DNA of 64,000 nt from Cynocephalus volans. Lineage: Eukaryota; Chordata; Mammalia; Dermoptera; Cynocephalidae. Made by a program: the position numbers and the translations under genes. The stretch's first letter is position 1, and each line of letters starts with the position of its first letter. This document shows, piece after piece, positions 58,179 through 64,000 of the stretch. Where the stretch lies: assembly GCF_027409185.1 (NCBI RefSeq), contig NC_084467.1:15490501-15554500 (forward strand), given 5' to 3'. The notes under the pieces are model-generated. The model saw nothing but the letters and a program-made list of their open reading frames with translations. It had not been told where the DNA came from and did not search any database.

Positions 58179-59119
58179 CAGTGGGCAGGTGTGGGGACGG
58201 TGGGGAGAGAGGCTAGTCCCGGGAGCCACGTGGGGCACACATACACTACACTATCTTGTTATTCTGGGCCGAAAAGTGAGCAAAGCTGACGTGATCCGCT
58301 CACATGTATCCACGGGTGTGTCCCGATGACATCCATGGAGACTGGGGCAACATGTGGTCCTGGTAGTAATTTTCCAGATTTCTAAATTTGGGACTGTGCC
58401 CCACCCAGGGGAAAAGGTATAGGAGGTGTGTCTTCTCCATGAATACAGAATAACACATCACCGTCCTCATGCACCTAACATAGATAAATTTTATGACTTT
58501 CTCTTTTAAAAATTTTATTTAAAACATTTGTCATCTTTTATGAAAAAATATTTTCTTAAAATGTGTTACTCACCTCTCTGCCTTTTTGAACCTAGTGTAA
58601 CCCCTGTAACTTTGTTATCCTTTTCTGGATGATCTCACACGGTTGTGTCAATGCCTCTGTGCTGCCTACAGCTGTCCCATTCGTGGCCCAGCAGGAGCTG
58701 GGGAGAATCCTACAGAAAGACAAGTTGCATCTCAAAGTCGCCTATCCATCAATTCCAAAACGGTAGATTCTGGGAACTAGCAACCTACTCATTTATCAAG
58801 TCTGAGCACAACTGATTCAGAGAATCTAAAAATTGTTCGGTCACCATGCCTGAAACTGATTGAGTCATGAATTCTAAACTGCTGATGTAGTAATTTCAGA
58901 ATGTTGCATAATTGGTTTCCTATGAATCAAAGTGAACCAGCTGCCAGACGCCAAGATTACTCAGGTTTCCAATAAACTTGTTGGTTGTTAAACCTTAAAC
59001 CTGTTATTTTCTTCTCTAAGGATGTCTTTATCTAGAGACAGTTGTACTATCATATCAAACACCAAGTCAAAGTTCTAAGGAGTTCCAGCTTGCAGATTTC
59101 CCTCTACATAGAACTCCCT
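58179..59119. other. Pseudogene intron 2, unrecognised DNA
   Basis: AT-rich from 58,480 to 58,980. No repeat or exon recognised between the provirus and the first MIR. Confidence 0.45.
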
Positions 59120-60200
59120 AGACCTCTGAACATGTTATGCTTTTCAATGTGTTTCCAAATCCATGACCCAATTGGAGCTTCACAATATCCCATTTTACAG
59201 AGTGGGAAGGTGAGAGACAGAGAGAAAAGTGTCTTGCTTAAAATGGTGGAGCCTGGACTTGAGCCAGATCCTCAGACTCTGAAGTTTGGGCAGTCCCATC
59301 AACCCGAGCTGGTTCCCTGCAGCAGCGTTGCAGGTTCCTCATGGGACAAAACTGTGACTCCTTTATGCGCCCCAGTAGCTTGCCTGGTGCCTGACAGTGA
59401 GTACATGTCCTAAGTGCACTTGACAACGGTTCCACTGAATCCCTGTATTAAACCTAAGAGGGACATATGTCGAACACCCCATGCTGACATGCAGAGACCG
59501 AGGCACAGAGAGGTGAAGGAGCTTGCCCCAATAGCCATCACTGGTAAGTGATTCAGGAGGGTTCGAAACCCAGAGCCCCTCCTCTGTGCCAAGGAAACTT
59601 GTGTTGGGTCAATGTGGCTGCAGCCAGCTCAAAATGAGGCCTAGGCAGGGCTTCAGTTCAGACCTCAGCCAGCCTGGCCGCTGACCCAGGAGGGATACTT
59701 ACCAGTCAGTGGCATCCACGGGCTGCTCCTGGCCTGCCAAGCCACAATGACAGCTATAGGTGAGGTGACTGGAGAGGGGCCACTTCCCCGTGGCCTGCTG
59801 GATCATTCCATGGCGCTCTAACAGGCTGCCCTGGGTGAGAGCCCTGTGGAGAGGGAAGGAAGGAAACGTCAATAACATGCTGCTGCTGCTGCCGCTGCCG
59901 TGAATGACAACAGTCACAGACACCACCATAACCGCTGCAATAACAGCTGCCCCGTGCTCTACCCCAGTCTCTGCATGCCAGAGTGCTAAGTGCTTTCCAG
60001 ACATTCTGTCATTCGTCCCTCACAACACCTTGTGAAGATGGACCTGTAATTCTCATTTTATTGGTAAAGAAACTGAGTCTTGGAGAGTTTCAGTGACTGG
60101 TACTCAAGATCCCACAGCCAGGAGTCAGGGGACCCCAGAGCTGGCAACCCTTGTGTGTGGGACCCTGAGCCCACGCTCTTGTCTTCTACATTAGAGAATT
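59120..60200 (+). repeat. MIR copies around pseudogene exon 2
   Basis: MIR-like stretches at about 59,120-59,290, 59,440-59,595 and 59,940-60,200 (gcccccacgct-type ends, cattttattggtaaagaaac). They flank the exon at 59,703-59,843 without touching its splice sites. Confidence 0.65.
59703..59843 (-). pseudogene. PLA2 pseudogene exon 2 (calcium loop)
   Basis: The acceptor ccctctccacag leads into 141 nt, against 145 in PLA2G5. The recognisable reading frame runs GSLLERHGMIQQATGK, then YSCHCGLAG and QPVDATDW, ending at the donor GTAAGT. This frame needs two bases from exon 1, but exon 1 supplies one, so the junction is frameshifted. The calcium-loop glycines are partly replaced (YGC to YSC, GG to AG). 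Confidence 0.85.
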
Positions 60201-60823
60201 TCTCATGCCAACCTTTCATATGCCACATTTTCCCCATAAAGTCAAGATGGAAAGACTGTTGTGCATCTCATTTTGTTTATTTATTTTTCCATTTAACATG
60301 ATTTTTTTTTTTTACCTCTGTCACTTTGATGTTCATGGGAATTATAGGCCAGTGTTGGGGAGGAAAAACTTTCCCTTTCCCCTCTTAGGCTCATTCTCTG
60401 GGGACCTGTGAATTTAACTAACAGGAGAAAAGGCACACAATTTTTCTTAATATTTATGTGCACAGCAGTTCACAGAAAAGAAGTGAAACTCAGAAATGCA
60501 GTTAGGAAAGGGGGTTTGGACTTTGAGGGATAATAAATTGTAGGGAAATGACTAGGAAATATATGTGTGGGAACTAATGGAAGATAAGGGCAATTTTAGT
60601 AAGGTCTGCTTATGCAAATGCATTTTTGCATTGATTCTATGTCCTTGGTGATAAAAACTGCTCTTTTCTCTAAAGTACAAGAGGAGGAGAGGGGGCACCT
60701 GCCTCAGAGGGAAATCTATGCCCTGCTTTTAAGCAGATAAGGGGAGGGCAGAGAACTCTTTCCCTGCATTTGTTAATTCTCAATTGCCTTTAGCTCAAAA
60801 TAATCCTACACCAAATTGACATA

Positions 60824-61170
60824 AGGAAGTCCCTTACCCATGGTTCACTTTCTGTGGGTCACTGAAAACGTGGTCCAGAAATAGATGAGTACAGAAGAAT
60901 AAGATGTTTTGAGAGAGAGAGAAAGACCACATTCACATAACGTTTATTATAGTATATTGTTATAATTGTTCTACTTTATTGTTAGTTATTATTGTTAATC
61001 TCTTACTGTGCCTAATTTATAAACTTTATCATAGGAATGTGTAAGTACAGGAGTATGCATAGGACAAAACATAGGGTTTATAGACAGGATTTGGTACTCT
61101 CTGTGGTTTCAGGCATCCATCAGGGGTTTTGGAATGTATCCCCTGAGGATGAGGGGGAACTACTGTATTT
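60824..61170. mobile_element. MER2-like (Tigger-related) DNA transposon
   Basis: ggatttggtactctctgtgg, ttcaggcatccatcaggggt and cttactgtgcctaatttata resemble MER2, ending ggggaactactgta. It lies in intron 1 of the pseudogene. Assigned from memory of the family. Confidence 0.65.
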
Positions 61171-61639
61171 TGGGGTGACACATTCTGATCCCTTTCACCA
61201 GAGAGGAAGGATTATTTGCTGGAGGCCATGGAGCAGAGGAGTGACAGAAGCAGGCCTCGGGTCGGGGTCTCCGGACTCCCAGCCCAGCACCCCTCGCTTG
61301 ACTGCTATGGCTCCCGAATATAGATTGAACGTTTTTCCAGGACCTCCTACATCGTCACCTAGCCTGGCACTTCCCCAGGCACAAGACTTCCTGGAGAAGA
61401 GCACAGATCACCCTGGCTCCCAGCACGACCAATTCATTCCCTTTCTGATTCATTTTCAGTCTTTCAGTCAAGATGAAGGTGGTGTCAGTCGGGTGCCTGA
61501 GTGTCTTCAACACCTCTTGAATGCTTGCTAGTTCCTTCAACAACTAGTAAGAAATTGGTTAATTGACACAAAGTAGCTAGTTAGGAAATGTAAGTTCTAG
61601 TGAGGTACAGTAGAACTATGCATTTATAATTGACATTAA

Positions 61640-61835
61640 TTGAGTGCATGTTGTCAAATGGCTAGATGAGAGGAGATTGATGTCCTCAACTCAAAGAAAT
61701 GATTATTTTTTGTAATGATGAATATGCTAATATCCTGATTTGATCATCATACATTGTACTCAGGTATGGATATTCAACTCTATACCCCACAAACATATAT
61801 AATCAATTATGTTTCAATAAACAAAAACAAAGAAC
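61640..61835 (+). mobile_element. L1 3' end
   Basis: tgatttgatcatcatacatt to ttatgtttcaataaacaaaa is a truncated L1 3' UTR, in intron 1 of the PLA2 pseudogene. Confidence 0.75.
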
Positions 61836-63410
61836 TATTGATCGTGCATCTTGAAGGAAACAGAACTATTCCTCTGCAGGAGGCCTGTCTGCCCTTGTTT
61901 CTGTCTTTCTAGGCTGGCCTGATAGCAGGACAGTGATTGACAAGACAGAAGATCTTTCTACCTCCCCTGCCTTCCTACCCAGAGACAGAAATGCAAATTC
62001 TGTCTTTATTGGATATAACTCTGAGCTCTTATCAAATCAGAGCCTGGAGTCAGTAGTGCCAGGAGGGTCTAGGAGCAAACTTTTTACTCTCCAGTAAATT
62101 TACCTTCTTACAATTTCCTGCCTTTGGAAGCCTCTTTGTGCTGTCACTTCTAAGATCTATAGCTCCTTGTTAAAATACTATTTAAGCAAAGCCCCTAAGC
62201 CACTGCAGAGAGAGAGAAATGCTTCTCAACTGAAACCTCTCCTGCAGGATGGGTTCGGCATGCATCAAAATAAAAATGTATTTTTTTTCTCGTTAATCTG
62301 ACATATTTTAAGTAGAGTGTCTCAACTAAGAACTTCTGATGGCCGAAGAAAGAGATCATTCTTTATTTATTTATTTATTTATTGTATTAATTTGTATGGT
62401 CACCTTCTGCTTATGACAAGTGATACTGGTTTTCCCTATGCCAGAAGGATATCAATTTCCTTCTTAAATAAATTTCTTTATAAGCACATATGCATCTGCT
62501 GTAAAAGAAATAAAAATAAAAATACATAGATTTGTTTAGATTAAGAAAAAAATTTTAAAAAGCAAATGTTCAACCCAACTTCAGGAGGGTGACCTGTGCC
62601 AGGCTGAGGTTCGAGAGCCACAATTCTCACCCCTCCTGTCTGACAGATGAAGCAGTCGAGGCTGATAGAACCTGGTTTGGGGTTGAGTTTGATCTAGAAG
62701 GTGGTCTTCAGTCTTTCAGCCCATTGAGCTGTTTCCCCCCAGGATGAACAAACCTTGGTGTTAACAGGCTGATCTGTTCCCAGGTTGGCAATGGGGGCAG
62801 ATGTCTGTCTGCTCTAGGTGCCCGGAGTAGGAAAAGTGGGGGAGGGGGGAAGGCAGTGATTAGAGGAGAGAGGACCTATAAGCCCCCTCTTTTCAGAGTG
62901 TGAGCCCCAGCCAGATGCAACAGAATCTCTGACAGTGCTTGTTAAAAATACAGGTTCCTGGGCCCCATTCCAGATCTACAGAATCACACTCTCAGGATGT
63001 GGGACCCAAACCCCTGCATTTTAAGCACGCCTCCGCCACTCCCAACCAGGCAATACTTGTCCACCATAAAGTTGAAGACCTGCTGCCTTTGGAAACACCA
63101 TCTAGGGTGGCAAGGATGGCTCCAGGACCCAGGGTTTACTATGGTTTTTATTCAGATGAGATGTTTAACTCATCAGAACCTGTTTCCTCATCTGTAAAAT
63201 GGGAACACTAACACCCACCTTGACGGGCCGTGCATAATGACGTGTAAATGAGAAAATGTAGATAAGGTTTTTAGCACAGGGGATCCCAGAGAATGCTATG
63301 TCTCCACCTCTCTTTCAGGAAGCCAGAGCCACTACAGCTCAATTTTTCTCTCCTCCTCTCCTGCTCTGCAGTTCCCAGACCATGGGTGTGTGGGGCAGCA
63401 AGGGGCACTT
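61836..63410. other. Pseudogene intron 1, mostly unrecognised DNA
   Basis: Apart from the TTTA run near 62,360 and a short MIR-like piece near 63,170-63,260, I recognise nothing. No extra exon seen. Confidence 0.45.
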
Positions 63411-63417
63411 ACCTTAC

Positions 63418-63457
63418 CGTGGACCATCAGCAGAGCCAGGACCAGCTGCAGCTTCAT
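63418..63457 (-). pseudogene. PLA2 pseudogene exon 1 (signal peptide)
   Basis: The ATG at 63457-63455 opens MKLQLVLALLMVH, a typical short hydrophobic signal peptide of a group II PLA2. After 40 nt, phase 1, comes GTAAGG, with a second overlapping donor (GTAAGT) five bases on. Using the downstream donor with an alternative acceptor in exon 2 would keep an open frame, but the stop in exon 3 remains. Confidence 0.8.
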
Positions 63458-63779
63458 CTGGGGGCTGGATCCTTGAGGGAAAGGGGACAGCTTCAGATTC
63501 CTCTCACCCCAGCCTAGTGTTGGCCCCTGGAAGGGACTTCAGAAGAGGCAACCCACGTGAGAATGCACTTTGACCCTACTTCAAGGGCCTCCTGGGAATT
63601 GGAGGTGTGTTCTTGGCAGAAGATGGAGAGCTGATTTCTCATTGTCCCAAGGGAGAGGGCTGGGAGGTGATAAAACATGACCCCTTTCTAATCTGCCCAC
63701 CCACCCCTTTTCCTGGTCCCAACCTTCTCACTAATAGGAAATGCTCATTAGGAAAGAGATGAGGGTTTGTTAAAAATTC

Positions 63780-64000
63780 CCTTTCATTTGCAGGTTTTAT
63801 CATCCCCATGTTACTGATCACAAATTGAGGATCAGAGATGTAAAACCACTAGCTCAAGGTCACACAGCTGGGAGAAATAGGAAGAGCTTTCCCCATTCAT
63901 TCATTTATCGTGCACTAATTTATCCACCAGTTATTCCCTATGCCCCTGGTGTTGTTCTGGGTGCTGGGAATGGGTGATCCCTCCCAGCCTTCAAGGGGTT
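63780..64000 (+). repeat. MIR and another short repeat end at window edge
   Basis: agctcaaggtcacacagctg is a MIR core. tatgcccctggtgttgttct onward is a second repeat end cut by the window. Confidence 0.65.

Larger units (their letters stand above)
44218..63457 (-). pseudogene. Decayed secreted phospholipase A2 gene, PLA2G2 type
   Basis: Four exons on the minus strand reproduce the secreted PLA2 plan: 63457-63418 (signal peptide), 59843-59703 (calcium loop), 48287-48181 (catalytic His-Asp) and 44390-44218 (C terminus). Exon 1 (40 nt) and exon 3 (107 nt) are the same size as in PLA2G5, and every junction keeps GT/AG. Decay is clear. Exon 1 joined to exon 2 is out of frame; exon 3 has an in-frame TGA at 48220-48218. 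The usual CC pair after DW is CL; the calcium loop reads YSCHCGLAG instead of YGCxCGxGG; exon 4 lacks several conserved cysteines. Position and strand next to PLA2G5 match PLA2G2D in other mammals, but the sequence is too divergent for me to assign an orthologue. Intron 2 holds one provirus and intron 3 a fragment of another. Confidence 0.85.

Noticed and set aside
1-64000. CRISPR arrays, operons or bacterial elements
   Set aside because: Repeats are retroelements and microsatellites, genes are intron-split, and no regularly spaced short repeats were found.

Overview
The window is mammalian nuclear DNA: AT-rich and mostly non-coding, with short exons bounded by consensus GT/AG splice sites and dense old repeats (L1, L2, MIR, a Tigger1 DNA transposon, an ERV-L provirus, two gammaretrovirus-like proviruses). 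There is no Alu and no rodent B1. The young SINEs are tRNA-derived, including dimers, in a style I associate with the CYN/tRNA-Ile SINEs of colugos (Dermoptera). A colugo is therefore my best inference, but it rests on memory and no database was searched.

The only clearly functional protein gene is PLA2G5 (secreted phospholipase A2 group V), plus strand, with four coding exons between 32,831 and 37,406 and all key residues intact. Downstream on the minus strand, in the place where the PLA2 cluster normally continues (PLA2G2D is the syntenic expectation), lies a second four-exon phospholipase A2 gene at 63,457 to 44,218. It keeps its exon architecture and splice sites. However, it has a frame break between exons 1 and 2, a TGA in exon 3 and several lost cysteines, so I call it a decayed PLA2G2-type pseudogene.

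Layout: 1-13,950 holds old L1, L2 and MIR, including a 5'-inverted L1 at 8.3-9.7 kb. 13,958-21,708 is a near full-length minus-strand provirus (ERV copy 1) with a tRNA-Phe primer site and a 5-bp target duplication. 21,714-29,350 is GC-richer intergenic DNA with L2, MIR and a possible solitary LTR. 29,353-32,058 is a Tigger1 carrying a foreign 0.4-kb insert that is an inverted copy of 38,777-39,182. PLA2G5 follows. 40,267-43,870 is an ERV-L provirus interrupted by a MaLR-like LTR. 44,218-63,457 is the PLA2 pseudogene, whose introns contain a 5' fragment of the first provirus family (44,545-46,138, plus strand) and a different provirus (49,757-58,173, minus strand) that is itself split by a SINE.

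No CRISPR, operon or prokaryotic feature is present, and I see no evidence of a new multi-gene system. The most notable points are the dying PLA2 paralogue, the inverted duplication bracketing PLA2G5, and several structural oddities of the proviruses.
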